A stretch of 64,000 nucleotides of DNA from Dactylosporangium fulvum. Lineage in GTDB: Bacteria; Actinomycetota; Actinomycetes; Mycobacteriales; Micromonosporaceae. The position numbers and the translations under genes were made by a program. The notes under the pieces are model-generated. The model ran no database searches. It was not told where the DNA came from and saw only the letters and a list, made by a program, of their open reading frames with translations. The stretch spans positions 8,022,501 through 8,086,500 of the forward strand of contig NZ_CP073720.1 in NCBI RefSeq assembly GCF_025137375.1, read 5' to 3'. Within the stretch, counting starts at the first letter, position 1. Every line of letters begins with the position of its first letter. This document shows positions 53,246 to 62,313 of the stretch, one piece after another.

Positions 53246-54202
53246 ATGAGCTGGAACTCGGCCGAGCGCGACCCGCCGCGCGGCGACGACCCACTTGAGC
53301 ATCTGCTCTTCCGCCAGCACTGGGTGATCTCCCGCACGCAGGCCCTGCGGCACCTCTCGCCCGGCGCCATCCGCCACCGTGTCGAAACCGGCCGCTGGCA
53401 ACGAGCCCACCGTTCGGTCTACGTCGCGATGACCGGGTCGATCGGACTCGCACAGCGGCGCTGGATCGCAATCCTGGCGACCCGCGGGGTCCTGGCAGGG
53501 TTCAGCGCACTCGAGGCCCTCGGGCTCAAGGGCTACCCGAAGCCCTACACGGAGATCCTCATCCCCTTCAGCCGACGCGTGATCGCGCTGCCCGAAACCG
53601 CCGTCCGGCGCACCAGGTGCCTGCCGGTCGAGCACGCTCTCGCAGGCTCCGTCCCGCCCGTGACCACCGCTGCACGGGCACTGGTCGACGCGGCGCAATG
53701 GGCACACGACGACAGCGAAGCCGCCGCCGTGATCGCGGCCGGATTCCAGCAGCGGCTGGTCGCCGGTGACGAGGTCCACACGGTGCTGGCCCGGATGCGC
53801 GGCGTGCGGCGCGAACAACTCATCCATCGAGCGGCGGAGAGCGCCGCGGGCGGCTCCGAGTCCGTCTCGGAAATCGAGTTTCTCGACCTGTGCCGGCGCA
53901 ACGGCCTGCCCGAGCCGAGCCGGCAGGTCGTGCGCCGCGACAGCGCCGGCCGGAAGCGCTACCGGGACGCGTTGTTCGACGACTACGGGATACACGTCGA
54001 GATCGACGGCAGCCAGCACATGGAGGTCCGCGCCTGGGCGGCCGACATGCGCCAGCACAACGACCTCGCCATCGCGGGCGCCCGTCTGCTGCGCTTCACC
54101 GCCTGGCAGGTGCGGCACGAGCCGGCCGACGTGGCCCGCCAGCTACGCGCCGCGCTCATGGCCGCCGGCTGGCGGCCGGGCCGGCCGGGTCAGGTGGCGT
54201 AG
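53246..54202 (+). CDS. AbiEi-like HTH plus DUF559 (Vsr-endonuclease-like) protein
   Basis: 318 residues. N-terminal HTH and AbiEi-type antitoxin region (about 20-130: HWVISRTQALRHLSPGAIRHRV, then GFSALEALGL), and a C-terminal DUF559 domain (about 210-300) with EIEFLDLC, YGIHVEIDGSQH and RLLRFTAWQV; the Glu, Asp and Gln of the PD-(D/E)xK-like core are visible. Common, often multi-copy, in actinobacteria; function unknown. No toxin partner sits next to it. Its end overlaps the nusB end by 13 bp, tail to tail. Confidence 0.85.
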   Translation: MSWNSAERDPPRGDDPLEHLLFRQHWVISRTQALRHLSPGAIRHRVETGRWQRAHRSVYVAMTGSIGLAQRRWIAILATRGVLAGFSALEALGLKGYPKPYTEILIPFSRRVIALPETAVRRTRCLPVEHALAGSVPPVTTAARALVDAAQWAHDDSEAAAVIAAGFQQRLVAGDEVHTVLARMRGVRREQLIHRAAESAAGGSESVSEIEFLDLCRRNGLPEPSRQVVRRDSAGRKRYRDALFDDYGIHVEIDGSQHMEVRAWAADMRQHNDLAIAGARLLRFTAWQVRHEPADVARQLRAALMAAGWRPGRPGQVA

Positions 54203-54645
54203 TCGGCGATGCGGCCCAGGATGCCGTTGAGGAACCTCGGGGAGTCGTCCGTCGACAGGGTCTCGGCGAGCTCGACCGCCTCGGTGATGGCCACCGGGTT
54301 GTCGATCTCGTCGTTGTACAGCAGCTCGTACACCGCGATGCGGGCCAGGTTGCGGTCCACCACCGGCATGCGGTCGAGCGTCCAGCCCTCGGCGTAGCTC
54401 GACAGCAGCTCGTCGATGCGGGCCGCGTGCGACTCGACACCCTCGACCAGGCGGACCGTGTACGGCAGGTAGGCCGGCTTCGGCTCTTCCAGGTTCGCGA
54501 CATAGGCCGTCAGGACCGACCCACGCGACTCACCGCGCAGGTCGGCCTGGTACAGCACGTCAAGAGCGCGCTTGCGGGCCTTCCGCCGCGCGGTCATCTG
54601 CGCGGTGACGTCGCCGCCGAGGAAGGATCCCCCAGAGAACGACAC
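54190..54645 (-). CDS. nusB: Transcription antitermination factor NusB
   Basis: About 151 residues. RRKARKRALDVLYQADLRGES start of the NusB helical fold, then LDRMPVVDRNLARIAVYELL and DDSPRFLNGILGRIA. Binds boxA RNA with NusE in rRNA transcription. GTG at 54643-54645 follows the efp stop by 5 nt; the ATG at 54597 gives a shorter protein of 135 residues that fits most homologues. Neither has a good Shine-Dalgarno. Confidence 0.92.
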   Translation of the reverse strand: MSFSGGSFLGGDVTAQMTARRKARKRALDVLYQADLRGESRGSVLTAYVANLEEPKPAYLPYTVRLVEGVESHAARIDELLSSYAEGWTLDRMPVVDRNLARIAVYELLYNDEIDNPVAITEAVELAETLSTDDSPRFLNGILGRIADYAT

Positions 54646-54650
54646 CGTGA

Positions 54651-55208
54651 TCAGGCCCGGCCCAGGTAGCGGCTGTCGCGCGTGTCGACCTTGATCTTTT
54701 CACCCGTCGAGATGAACAGCGGGACGTTGACGGTGGCGCCGGTCTCCACGGTCGCGGGCTTGGTGCCGCCGGTGGAACGGTCGCCCTGCAGGCCCGGCTC
54801 GGTGTAGGTGATCTCGAGGATCACGGAGGTCGGCAGCTCGACGTAGAGCGGCACACCCTCGTGCGTGGCCACGATCACCTCGGCCTCCGGCAGCAGGAAC
54901 TTGGTGCCCTCGCCGACCGTGCCCTCCGGGACGGAGATCTGCTCATACGTCTCCAGGTCCATGAAGACGTAGTCCTCGCCGTCGACGTAGAGGTACTGCA
55001 TCGTGCGCTTGTCGACGGTGGCGGTGTCGACCTTGGTCCCCGCGTTGAACGTGCGGTCGACCACCTTGCCGGAGAGCACGTTCTTCAGCGTGGTCCGCAC
55101 GAACGCGCCGCCCTTGCCCGGCTTGACATGCTGGAACTCCACGACGGTCCAGAGGTCGCCGTCGAGGTTGAGCACCAGGCCGTTCTTCAGGTCGTTCGTG
55201 GTTGCCAT
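54651..55208 (-). CDS. efp: Elongation factor P
   Basis: 185 residues, three barrels. MATTNDLKNGLVLNLDGDLW start, tip loop VKPGKGGAFVRTTLKN with the Lys that is modified in some species, and C-terminal DTRDSRYLGRA. Rescues ribosomes at polyproline. Preferred start ATG at 55206-55208 matches the family. Confidence 0.97.
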   Translation of the reverse strand: MATTNDLKNGLVLNLDGDLWTVVEFQHVKPGKGGAFVRTTLKNVLSGKVVDRTFNAGTKVDTATVDKRTMQYLYVDGEDYVFMDLETYEQISVPEGTVGEGTKFLLPEAEVIVATHEGVPLYVELPTSVILEITYTEPGLQGDRSTGGTKPATVETGATVNVPLFISTGEKIKVDTRDSRYLGRA

Positions 55209-55273
55209 GTGGATAGACGTCACTTTCGTCGATTGGTCCGTGCGGCGTCCGCCGGCGGAAAAAAGCCCGGTGC

Positions 55274-55339
55274 AGTGTATCGGCAATGCGGAAATTGGCC
55301 CGAAGCAGTGTACAGCGCAGGGTGACACCTGTTCACCCT
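55274..55339 (-). promoter_or_regulatory. efp promoter region with a GGTGA-n7-TCACC operator-like palindrome
   Basis: Two -10-like TACACT elements occur on the minus strand (55274-55279 and 55307-55312), both preceded by a purine and followed by GC. For the upstream one a TGAACA -35 lies at 17-bp spacing inside the palindrome AGGGTGACACCTGTTCACCCT (given as 55319-55339). The GGTGA...TCACC halves resemble a BldD box with a longer spacer. The rest of 55209-55380 holds no gene. Confidence 0.5.
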
Positions 55340-55380
55340 GACGTTTCTGTCGTGACACTTGACTCTGCCAGCGTGCCCGG

Positions 55381-56727
55381 GTGGGACGACCGGACCTCAC
55401 CACCAACCGTACCCTCGGCTTCGCCGGAAGCGTCGCGATCGCCATCGGCGGCGTCGCGGCCGGCGCGCTCCCCGAGCAGGACCCGTTCGGGCACTGGCCG
55501 GTGGTGCGGGAGTTACGGGCGTTCCCGCTGGTGGCCGTCGCGAGCGCCTATCTCGGGCTGGCCCTGCTGTGCGGCGCCTGGCTGCGGTTGCGCCCGTCGC
55601 TCGACGAGCAGCGCCCGGCCGACCTCGTCCGGACCATGCTCTGGTGGGCGGCGCCGCTGGCGCTGACCCCGCCGATGTTCAGCCGCGACGTGTACAGCTA
55701 TCTCGCACAGGGTGCGATGGTGCGCGACGGCCTGGACGCGTACCGGTTCGGCCCGTCCGCGCTCGGCGGGCCGCTCGCCGCCCAGGTGCCGCAGATCTGG
55801 CAGGACACCCCGGCGCCGTACGGCCCGGTCTTCCTGCGTGCCGCGGCCGCGGTGGTGGAGGTCACGGGCGACCGTGCCGTCGCCGGGGTGTGGGCGCTGC
55901 GGCTCGTCGCGCTCGTGGGTGTCGCACTCGTCGTGTTCTGCCTGCCGGGCATCGCCGCGCGGTTCGGCGTGCCGCCGCAGCGCGCGCTGTGGTTCGGCGC
56001 GCTGAACCCGCTCCTGCTGCTGCACCTGGTCGCCGGGGTGCACAACGACGCGCTGATGATCGGGCTGGTCGCCGCGGGGCTGTACTCCGCGGTGCGCAAC
56101 CGGCCGCTGCTCGCGACCGCCCTGGTCGCCGCGGCGACCCTGATCAAGGTGCCGGCGGCGCTGGCCTTCGTCGCGCTCGTCGCGCTGTGCCCGGGCGCGT
56201 GGGCGCGCATCGTCGCCGGCGGCGCGGCCGCGCTGGTCTCGCTACAACTCGCCGCCGGGCTCGGGCTGGGCTGGGTCGGCGCGCTACGGACCCCGACAAC
56301 GGTCCGCAACGGGCTGTCGTTCAGTACCGACCTCGGCATGCTGCTCGCCGGGGCCGGCTGGGCCGATGCGACGCATGTGGTGCGGACCGTGGCGGCGGGC
56401 ATCGGTTGCCTCATCGCCGGCTGGGCGCTGCTGCGCGCCCCGAATCCGGTCGCCGGCCTGGGCCTGGCCCTGAGCGCGATCGTTCTCTTCGGGCCCGTCG
56501 TGCATCCGTGGTACCTGCTGTGGCCGGTCGTCCCGCTCGCCGCCGGCCTGCGCCGGGTGCCGCCGGCGGCGGTCTGGGGCTGCGTCTGCCTGGCCCTGTT
56601 CCTGCTGCCGTTCGGGGCACCCGGCTACCCGGAGGCGATCGTCGCCGCGGTGATCGGCACCGTGGCCGGCCTGCTCTACCTCAGGCTGCGCCCGCCGCTG
56701 CCCGTGCTGGTGCCGGCGACGTCCTGA
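55381..56727 (+). CDS. mptB: MptB-type alpha-1,6-mannosyltransferase (GT-C)
   Basis: 448 residues with about 11-13 membrane helices. The first large loop has FSRDVYSYLAQGAMVRDGLDAY, the catalytic acidic segment typical of MptA/MptB polyprenol-phosphomannose transferases; LHLVAGVHNDALMIGL and HPWYLLW are further family features. In relatives such enzymes build the mannan core of lipoglycans. GTG start. It sits on the opposite strand between efp and aroB and its 3' end overlaps that of aroB by 52 bp. Confidence 0.88.
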   Translation: MGRPDLTTNRTLGFAGSVAIAIGGVAAGALPEQDPFGHWPVVRELRAFPLVAVASAYLGLALLCGAWLRLRPSLDEQRPADLVRTMLWWAAPLALTPPMFSRDVYSYLAQGAMVRDGLDAYRFGPSALGGPLAAQVPQIWQDTPAPYGPVFLRAAAAVVEVTGDRAVAGVWALRLVALVGVALVVFCLPGIAARFGVPPQRALWFGALNPLLLLHLVAGVHNDALMIGLVAAGLYSAVRNRPLLATALVAAATLIKVPAALAFVALVALCPGAWARIVAGGAAALVSLQLAAGLGLGWVGALRTPTTVRNGLSFSTDLGMLLAGAGWADATHVVRTVAAGIGCLIAGWALLRAPNPVAGLGLALSAIVLFGPVVHPWYLLWPVVPLAAGLRRVPPAAVWGCVCLALFLLPFGAPGYPEAIVAAVIGTVAGLLYLRLRPPLPVLVPATS

Positions 56728-57767
56728 TACGCCTCGACCAGCAGCTCGTCGGACGGCCCTTCGAGGGTGCCCGGCTCGGCGAGCCCGTCGAGGACCACGA
56801 ACCGCAGCAGCGCGCCACGGGCCTTCTTGTCGACCCGCATCGCCGCGTGCAGCTCCGGCCACGCGTCGGCCGGGTAGGTCACCGGCAGGCCGAGCAACTC
56901 GAGCACCGTGCGGTGCCGGTCGGCGACCTCGGGCGAGAGCCGGCCGGTCAGGCGGCCCAGCGCGGCGGCATAAACCAGGCCGACGCTGATCGCGTGGCCG
57001 TGCTTCCAGCGGTACTGTTCGCGCCGCTCGATCGCGTGCCCGAGCGTGTGCCCGTAGTTGAGGATCTCGCGCAGGCCCGACTCGCGCAGGTCCGCGGACA
57101 CCACCCGCGCCTTCACCGCGACCGCCCGCTCGACCAGCTCCGGCAACACCGTCCCGCGCGGGTCGAGCGCCGCGGCCGGGTCGGCCTCGACCAGGTCGAG
57201 GATCGCCGGGTCGGCGATGAACCCGCACTTGACGACCTCGGCCATCCCGGCGCGCAGGTCGTCCTCCGGCAGGGTGTCCAATGTGGACAGATCGCAGACG
57301 ACCCCGGCCGGCGGGTAGAACGCGCCGACGAGGTTCTTGCCGGCGGCCGTGTTGATGCCGGTCTTGCCGCCGACGGCGGCGTCGACCATGCCGAGGAGGC
57401 TCGTCGGCACCTGCACGACACGCACGCCCCGCAGCCAGCACGCGGCGACGAAGCCGGCCAGGTCCGTCACCGCACCGCCGCCCACGCCGACGACGGCGTC
57501 GGACCGGGTGAACGCGGCGGCACCGAGCTCGTCCCAGCAGCGGGCCGCGACCGAAATGTCCTTGCCGGCCTCGGCGTCGGGGATCTCGATGGGCAGCACG
57601 GCGTGCCCGGCGCCGCGCAGGGCCTCCGCGACCGCGTCGGCGTGGCCGCGGACCGGCGCGGCATACAGCACGGCGACCTGGCTGGCGCCCTTCACCAGCG
57701 GGGGCACCCGGTCGGCGAGGGACCGGCCGATCTCGACCGAGTAGTCCTTGACGTCGATGAGTGTCAC
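56676..57767 (-). CDS. aroB: 3-dehydroquinate synthase
   Basis: 363 residues. NAD-binding GVGGGAVTDLAGFVA, VPTSLLGMVDAAVGGKTGIN, metal ligands in LNYGHTLGHAIE and KHGHAISVGL. The last ~17 codons overlap the end of mptB on the other strand. GTG start overlaps the aroK stop (GTGA). Confidence 0.96.
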   Translation of the reverse strand: MTLIDVKDYSVEIGRSLADRVPPLVKGASQVAVLYAAPVRGHADAVAEALRGAGHAVLPIEIPDAEAGKDISVAARCWDELGAAAFTRSDAVVGVGGGAVTDLAGFVAACWLRGVRVVQVPTSLLGMVDAAVGGKTGINTAAGKNLVGAFYPPAGVVCDLSTLDTLPEDDLRAGMAEVVKCGFIADPAILDLVEADPAAALDPRGTVLPELVERAVAVKARVVSADLRESGLREILNYGHTLGHAIERREQYRWKHGHAISVGLVYAAALGRLTGRLSPEVADRHRTVLELLGLPVTYPADAWPELHAAMRVDKKARGALLRFVVLDGLAEPGTLEGPSDELLVEAYQDVAGTSTGSGGRSLR

Positions 57768-58261
57768 AGCTTCGCCACCAGCTCCGTCGCGATCTCCTCC
57801 GGGTCGCGCCCGTCGGTCACCACCGTCACGGTGGCCACCTCCTCGTAGAACGGCCGGCGCTGGTCGAGCAGGTACTTCAGCGTCGCCCGCGGGTTGATCG
57901 CCAGCAGCGGGCGGCCCGCGCCGAGCCCGACCCGGGATACGGCGTCGGAGAGCTCCACCGACAGGTACACCACCGTGTGCCCGGCCAGCAGTTCCCGCGT
58001 GGCGGGCGCCAGGATCGCGCCCCCGCCGAGCGCCAGCACACCGTCGAACGACGCCAGCGCCGAGGCGACCGCCTCCCGTTCGAGAGCGCGGAAGTGATCC
58101 TCGCCCTCGTCGAAGAAGATCTCCGGGATCGGCTTGCCGGCGGCGGCCTCGATGTCGGCGTCGACGTCGCGGAACTCGACGCCCAGCGCCTCGGCGAGCA
58201 GCCCGCCGACGGTCGTCTTGCCCGCGCCGGGCGGGCCGACCAGCACGGCGCGCGGGCTCAC
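57764..58261 (-). CDS. aroK: Shikimate kinase
   Basis: 165 residues. P-loop GPPGAGKTTVG, shikimate-binding DVDADIE, FRALEREAV and GGGAIL. GTG start overlaps the aroC stop (GTGA). Works on the product of AroE encoded just upstream. Confidence 0.96.
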   Translation of the reverse strand: MSPRAVLVGPPGAGKTTVGGLLAEALGVEFRDVDADIEAAAGKPIPEIFFDEGEDHFRALEREAVASALASFDGVLALGGGAILAPATRELLAGHTVVYLSVELSDAVSRVGLGAGRPLLAINPRATLKYLLDQRRPFYEEVATVTVVTDGRDPEEIATELVAKL

Positions 58262-59436
58262 CGGATCACCAGGTGCTCGAGGTAGCCGGCGACGTTGCGG
58301 CGGATCTCCGCGACCGAGTCACCGCCGAACTTCTCGAGGGCGGCCTCGGCCAGTACCAACGCCACCATGGCTTCCGCGACGACGGCGGCGGCGGGGACCG
58401 CGCAGACGTCGGAGCGCTGGTTGATCGCGGTCGCCGGCTCGCCCGTCGTGACGTCGACGGTCTGCAGCGCCCGGTTGAGCGACGAGATCGGCTTCATCGC
58501 GGCCCGCACGCGCAGCGGCTCGCCGGTCGTGATCCCGCCCTCGAGGCCGCCGGCGCGGTCGGTGATCCGCTTGACCCCGTCGGGCGTGTTGATGATCTCG
58601 TCGTGGGCGACCGATCCGCGGGAGCGCGCCTGGGTGAACGCGTCGCCGATCTCGACGCCCTTGATCGCCTGGATCGACATGAGGGCGGTCGCCAGGCGGG
58701 CGTCGAGCTTGCGGTCCCATTGCACGTGGCTGCCGAGGCCGGGTGGCACCCCGTACGCCAGCACCTCGACGATGCCGCCGAGCGTGTCGGCGTCCTTCTT
58801 CGCCGCGTCGACCTCCTCGACCATGCGCGCGCTCGCGTCCGGGTCGAGGCAACGCAGCGGGTCGGCGTCGATGCGCTCGAAGTCCTCCGGCCGGGGCAGC
58901 AGGCCGGGCTTGGCGGCCACCGAGCCGAGCTCGATGACGTGCGAGACGATCTCGACGCCGAGCGCCTGGCGCAGCAGCGCCTTGGCGACGGTGCCGACCG
59001 CGACCCGCGCGGCGGTCTCCCGGGCGCTGGCCCGTTCGAGGATCGGGCGGGCGTCGGTGTGCCCGTACTTCTGCATGCCGGCAAGGTCGGCGTGGCCGGG
59101 CCGGGGCCGGGTCAGCGGCGCGTTGCGGGCCTGGGCGGCGAGCACCTCCGGGTCGACCGGGTCGGCCGCCATGACCGTCTCCCACTTGGGCCACTCGCTG
59201 TTGCCCACCTGGATGGCCACGGGACTGCCGAGCGTCAGTCCGTGCCGGAGTCCGCCGATGAACTCGACGACGTCCTGCTCGAAACTCATCCGCGCGCCGC
59301 GGCCGTAGCCGAGGCGTCGACGGGCCAACTCTGCCGCCACGGACGCACTCGTCAGCTCGATCCCGGCGGGCACGCCCTCCAGGATGGCCACGAGCGCCGG
59401 GCCATGGGATTCTCCAGCGGTCAACCAGCGCAACAC
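58258..59436 (-). CDS. aroC: Chorismate synthase
   Basis: 392 residues, FMN-dependent. Three signatures: GESHGPALVAILEGVPAG, arginine-rich ELARRRLGYGRGARM, and ARSRGSVAHDEI / SDVCAVPAAAVVAE. GTG start at 59434-59436 without a clear Shine-Dalgarno; the gap to aroE is 24 nt. Confidence 0.96.
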   Translation of the reverse strand: MLRWLTAGESHGPALVAILEGVPAGIELTSASVAAELARRRLGYGRGARMSFEQDVVEFIGGLRHGLTLGSPVAIQVGNSEWPKWETVMAADPVDPEVLAAQARNAPLTRPRPGHADLAGMQKYGHTDARPILERASARETAARVAVGTVAKALLRQALGVEIVSHVIELGSVAAKPGLLPRPEDFERIDADPLRCLDPDASARMVEEVDAAKKDADTLGGIVEVLAYGVPPGLGSHVQWDRKLDARLATALMSIQAIKGVEIGDAFTQARSRGSVAHDEIINTPDGVKRITDRAGGLEGGITTGEPLRVRAAMKPISSLNRALQTVDVTTGEPATAINQRSDVCAVPAAAVVAEAMVALVLAEAALEKFGGDSVAEIRRNVAGYLEHLVIR

Positions 59437-59460
59437 ATGGGCAAGTCTGTCACGGCGCCG

Positions 59461-60276
59461 TCACGCGGGGGCGGACAGGGCGGCGCGCATCTCACCCACT
59501 GGCGCCTTGACGCCGGTGAACAACTCGAACTGGTCGACCGCCTGCCACAACAGCAGGTCGAGGCCGGACACGATCGCGCAGCCGGCCGCCTGGGCCGCCG
59601 CGGCGAGCGGGGTCGGCCACGGGTCGTAGATCGCGTCGAACACGACCGGCCGGCCGGACCAGTCGGCGACGGCGAGGTGGTCGGCGGCGCCCTTCGGCAC
59701 CGTGGAGATCACGACCGGCGCCGCGGCGCACTCGTGCGCCTTCTCCCAGGGCGCGGCGTCGAGCGCGACGTCGAGCGCGTCCGCGACCGGCCGCAGCTCC
59801 TCGGCCGCCTCCGGGCGCCGGGTGTAGATCGTCACGTCGGCGGCCAGACTGGCGGCGGCCGCGATCGCCGCCCGCGCGGTCCCGCCGCCGCCGAGCAGCG
59901 CCAGGCGCGGCCTCCGGGACACTCCCGCCTCCAGCAGCGCCCGGACCATGCCCGGGGCGTCGGTGTTGTAGGCATGCCACCCGTACGGCCGGCGGACCAG
60001 CGTGTTCGCCGCGCCGATCGCCTGCGCGAAGGGGTCGACGAGGGCCGCGACCCGCAGCGCCTCCTCCTTCAGCGGCATGGTCAGCGACAGGCCGGCCCAC
60101 TCCTGGCCCAGCCCGTCGACCAGGCCCCGCAGCTCCGCTTCGCCGCAGTCGATCGAGGTGTACGTCCAGTGCCGCAGGCCGGCAGCCGCATAGCCGGCGT
60201 TGTGCAGCGCCGGAGACCTGGAGTGGCTGACCGGGCGGCCGAGAACGGCCGCCCGGCGAGTGGGGTCAGTAGGCAC
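59461..60276 (-). CDS. aroE: Shikimate dehydrogenase
   Basis: 271 residues. Shikimate-binding SHSRSPALHNAGYAAAGL and SLTMPLKEEAL, NADP Rossmann LLGGGGTARAAIAA, C-terminal GLDLLLWQAVDQFELFTG. GTG start overlaps the end of mltG by 11 bp, so the two are coupled. Confidence 0.95.
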   Translation of the reverse strand: MPTDPTRRAAVLGRPVSHSRSPALHNAGYAAAGLRHWTYTSIDCGEAELRGLVDGLGQEWAGLSLTMPLKEEALRVAALVDPFAQAIGAANTLVRRPYGWHAYNTDAPGMVRALLEAGVSRRPRLALLGGGGTARAAIAAAASLAADVTIYTRRPEAAEELRPVADALDVALDAAPWEKAHECAAAPVVISTVPKGAADHLAVADWSGRPVVFDAIYDPWPTPLAAAAQAAGCAIVSGLDLLLWQAVDQFELFTGVKAPVGEMRAALSAPA

Positions 60277-61456
60277 CGTTCTTCTTCGCCGTCTCGATGT
60301 TGCGCAGGTGCTGGTTGTAGTCGTCGGTGAACGCCGAGTTCTTGTCCTTGTCGATCAGCACGAAGTAGAGCCACTTCTCGTTGGGCGTCGGGTTGAGCGC
60401 CGCGTTGAGCGCCTCCTTGCCCGGGTTGCCGATCGGCCCCGGCGGGAGGCCCGCCTGCCCATACGTCCGGTACTCGTTCTTCGGGTCGGTGAGCTCGGCG
60501 GTGGTCAGGTTGTGCTTGCGGGGCATGCCGTTGAGCTCGCGCCAGTAGTTGGTGGTGGAGTCGAACTCGAGGTTCATCGGCGGCTTCTTGTTGAGCCGGT
60601 TGTAGATGACCCGGGCGACCTTCGGCATGTCGGCGACGGTGCCCGCCTCGGCCTGCACCAGCGAGGCGTTGATGAGCGCCGCGAACGGCATCAGGTCCTT
60701 GCCCTGCGCCACGTTGACGATGTCGAGCTCCTGGACGACGGCCATGAACCGGGCGACCATCTTCTTGAGGATCGCGGTGGCGTCGTCGGACGGCCCGAAC
60801 TCGTAGGTGTCCGGGAAGAGGAAGCCCTCGACGGTCTTGTTGACCTTCTTGCCGTCGGTGCGGTTGAACCAGAAGTCCGGCACGCCCAGCGCGATCGGGT
60901 CCTTGGCCGCGGCGGCGAAGTCCTCGACCTTGATGCCGGTCTGTTTGGAGAGCGCCTCGAAGGTCGCCTTGATCGTCAGCCCTTCCGGGATCGTCACCCG
61001 GTCGACGACCTTGTTCTTCGGATCGGCCAGCAGGGAGAGCGCATCGGCGGCCCGCATCTGCTTGCGCAGCTTGTAGAAGCCCGGCTGGATCTTCTTGCTG
61101 CGTTCCTCGTTCTTCTTGGCCGCCTCGACGAATGCCTTGGTGCTCTTGACCACGCCGGCGTCCAGCAGGGTCTGGGCGATCCCCAGTGCGGTGTCGCCCT
61201 TCTTGACCTCGACCGTCACCTCACCGCTGCCGCCCCCGTTGTAGTCGGGGGCGGCGAACAGGTCCTTGACGCGATCGACACCCGCATACACACCGACCGC
61301 AAGACCGCCGATGACCAGCAAGCTGATGAAGAAGGCGAGGAAGGTCTTTCCGCCGCGTCCCTTCTTCTTCCTCCTGACGGGTCCGGAAGCGGCGCGACGC
61401 CGGTGTCGCGGCCGCTCCTCTTCCTCCCACGCCAGATCCAGCTCGTTCATCTGCAC
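60266..61456 (-). CDS. mltG: Endolytic murein transglycosylase
   Basis: About 396 residues. Cytoplasmic Arg/Lys-rich tail, one membrane helix (about 40-60, FLAFFISLLVIGGLAVGVYAG region), LysM-like part, then the YceG catalytic domain with VEGFLFPDTYEF, INASLVQAEAG (catalytic Glu) and NYWRELNGMP, GLPPGPIGNPG. Cuts nascent glycan strands at the outer membrane face. AGGAGG lies 4 nt before the GTG (61456) and 10 nt before the ATG (61450); either may be used. Confidence 0.94.
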   Translation of the reverse strand: MQMNELDLAWEEEERPRHRRRAASGPVRRKKKGRGGKTFLAFFISLLVIGGLAVGVYAGVDRVKDLFAAPDYNGGGSGEVTVEVKKGDTALGIAQTLLDAGVVKSTKAFVEAAKKNEERSKKIQPGFYKLRKQMRAADALSLLADPKNKVVDRVTIPEGLTIKATFEALSKQTGIKVEDFAAAAKDPIALGVPDFWFNRTDGKKVNKTVEGFLFPDTYEFGPSDDATAILKKMVARFMAVVQELDIVNVAQGKDLMPFAALINASLVQAEAGTVADMPKVARVIYNRLNKKPPMNLEFDSTTNYWRELNGMPRKHNLTTAELTDPKNEYRTYGQAGLPPGPIGNPGKEALNAALNPTPNEKWLYFVLIDKDKNSAFTDDYNQHLRNIETAKKNGAY

Positions 61457-61471
61457 ACTGCCTCCTGGCGC

Positions 61472-61942
61472 TCAGCCGCGAACTGCTCCGGCCCGTCGGG
61501 CGTCGAGCCACCTCTGCAGGATCTCCACCGCGGCCACCTGGTCGACGACCGCGCGTTGACGTCGGCCCCGGACGCCACGCTCCGACAGCCTACGTGTTGC
61601 AGCCGCCGTGGACATCCTCTCGTCCGTCAGCAAGACGGGCACGGGAGCCGCCAACTCGGCGAGGCGATCCGCATATTGCCTGATCAAACCCGCTGCTGGC
61701 CCTTCTTTGCCGGCGAGGTTGATCGGCAATCCAACGATGATCTCAACAGCCTCGTATTCAGCAACGTAAGCAAGAATGTCCGACATGTCGGATGGAGTTT
61801 GGTCACTCTCCGTACGCTGATCACGCGCAACGGTGGCGACCGGACTGGCGAGAATCCCGTCGGGATCGCAGACCGCGACGCCGACGCGGACACTGCCGAC
61901 GTCGATGCCGATCCGCCGGCCTCGCACCCATTCCTGCCTCAC
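61472..61942 (-). CDS. ruvX: RuvX/YqgF-type RNase H-fold nuclease
   Basis: 156 residues. RIGIDVGSVRVGVAVCDPDG start of the RNase H fold, VGLPINLAGKEGP, LTDERMSTAAA and DQVAAVEILQRWL with the catalytic Asp/Glu residues. Involved in 16S rRNA 5' maturation or Holliday junction cutting in relatives. GTG at 61940-61942 is chosen because a promoter -10 ends exactly 7 nt upstream; the longer frame runs through that promoter. Confidence 0.92.
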   Translation of the reverse strand: MRQEWVRGRRIGIDVGSVRVGVAVCDPDGILASPVATVARDQRTESDQTPSDMSDILAYVAEYEAVEIIVGLPINLAGKEGPAAGLIRQYADRLAELAAPVPVLLTDERMSTAAATRRLSERGVRGRRQRAVVDQVAAVEILQRWLDARRAGAVRG

Positions 61943-61949
61943 GCTAGGC

Positions 61950-61977
61950 ACCCTAACCCCGCCAGCCACTCTGTCAC
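61950..61977 (-). promoter_or_regulatory. ruvX promoter, leaderless
   Basis: Minus strand: -35 GTGACA (61972-61977), 16-bp spacer, -10 TAGGGT (61950-61955), then 7 nt to the GTG start codon. It should drive ruvX-mltG-aroE and perhaps aroC-aroK-aroB. Confidence 0.65.
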
Positions 61978-62191
61978 CGCCCACGCCCGTCGATCTTGCA
62001 CCATGCGAGCTCCACTTCTCCAAGAATGCCGGTTTTGTACAGCTCGGCAAGCAGCCGCTTCACCCGGGTGTCGTCACCCTGATCGATGCGCCTCACACGT
62101 TCCGGCTCGGACACCGAGCCGGACGGTTGCGTGTCGCACCCGAGTGGTCCTCCCCGTCGGACAGCCGCCGCGACGACAGCTCATTTCGGCG

Positions 62192-62248
62192 AGCTGACCT
62201 TGGCGGAATTCCGTGCCCATGGCCACGGATTTCGACCAAGGTCAAGCT
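62192..62248. repeat. 57-bp imperfect palindrome in the alaS-ruvX spacer
   Basis: Arms of about 28 nt meet at CCATGG with one indel and several mismatches. The outer TTGACCTTGG on one arm is shared with the palindrome at 53139, suggesting related but diverging elements. Confidence 0.75.
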
Positions 62249-62313
62249 GGTCCGACGCGCCCCACCACGTGAACCGAACGCCCGGTTGCCGGCAAGCGCG
62301 CCCGGAACAGGCC

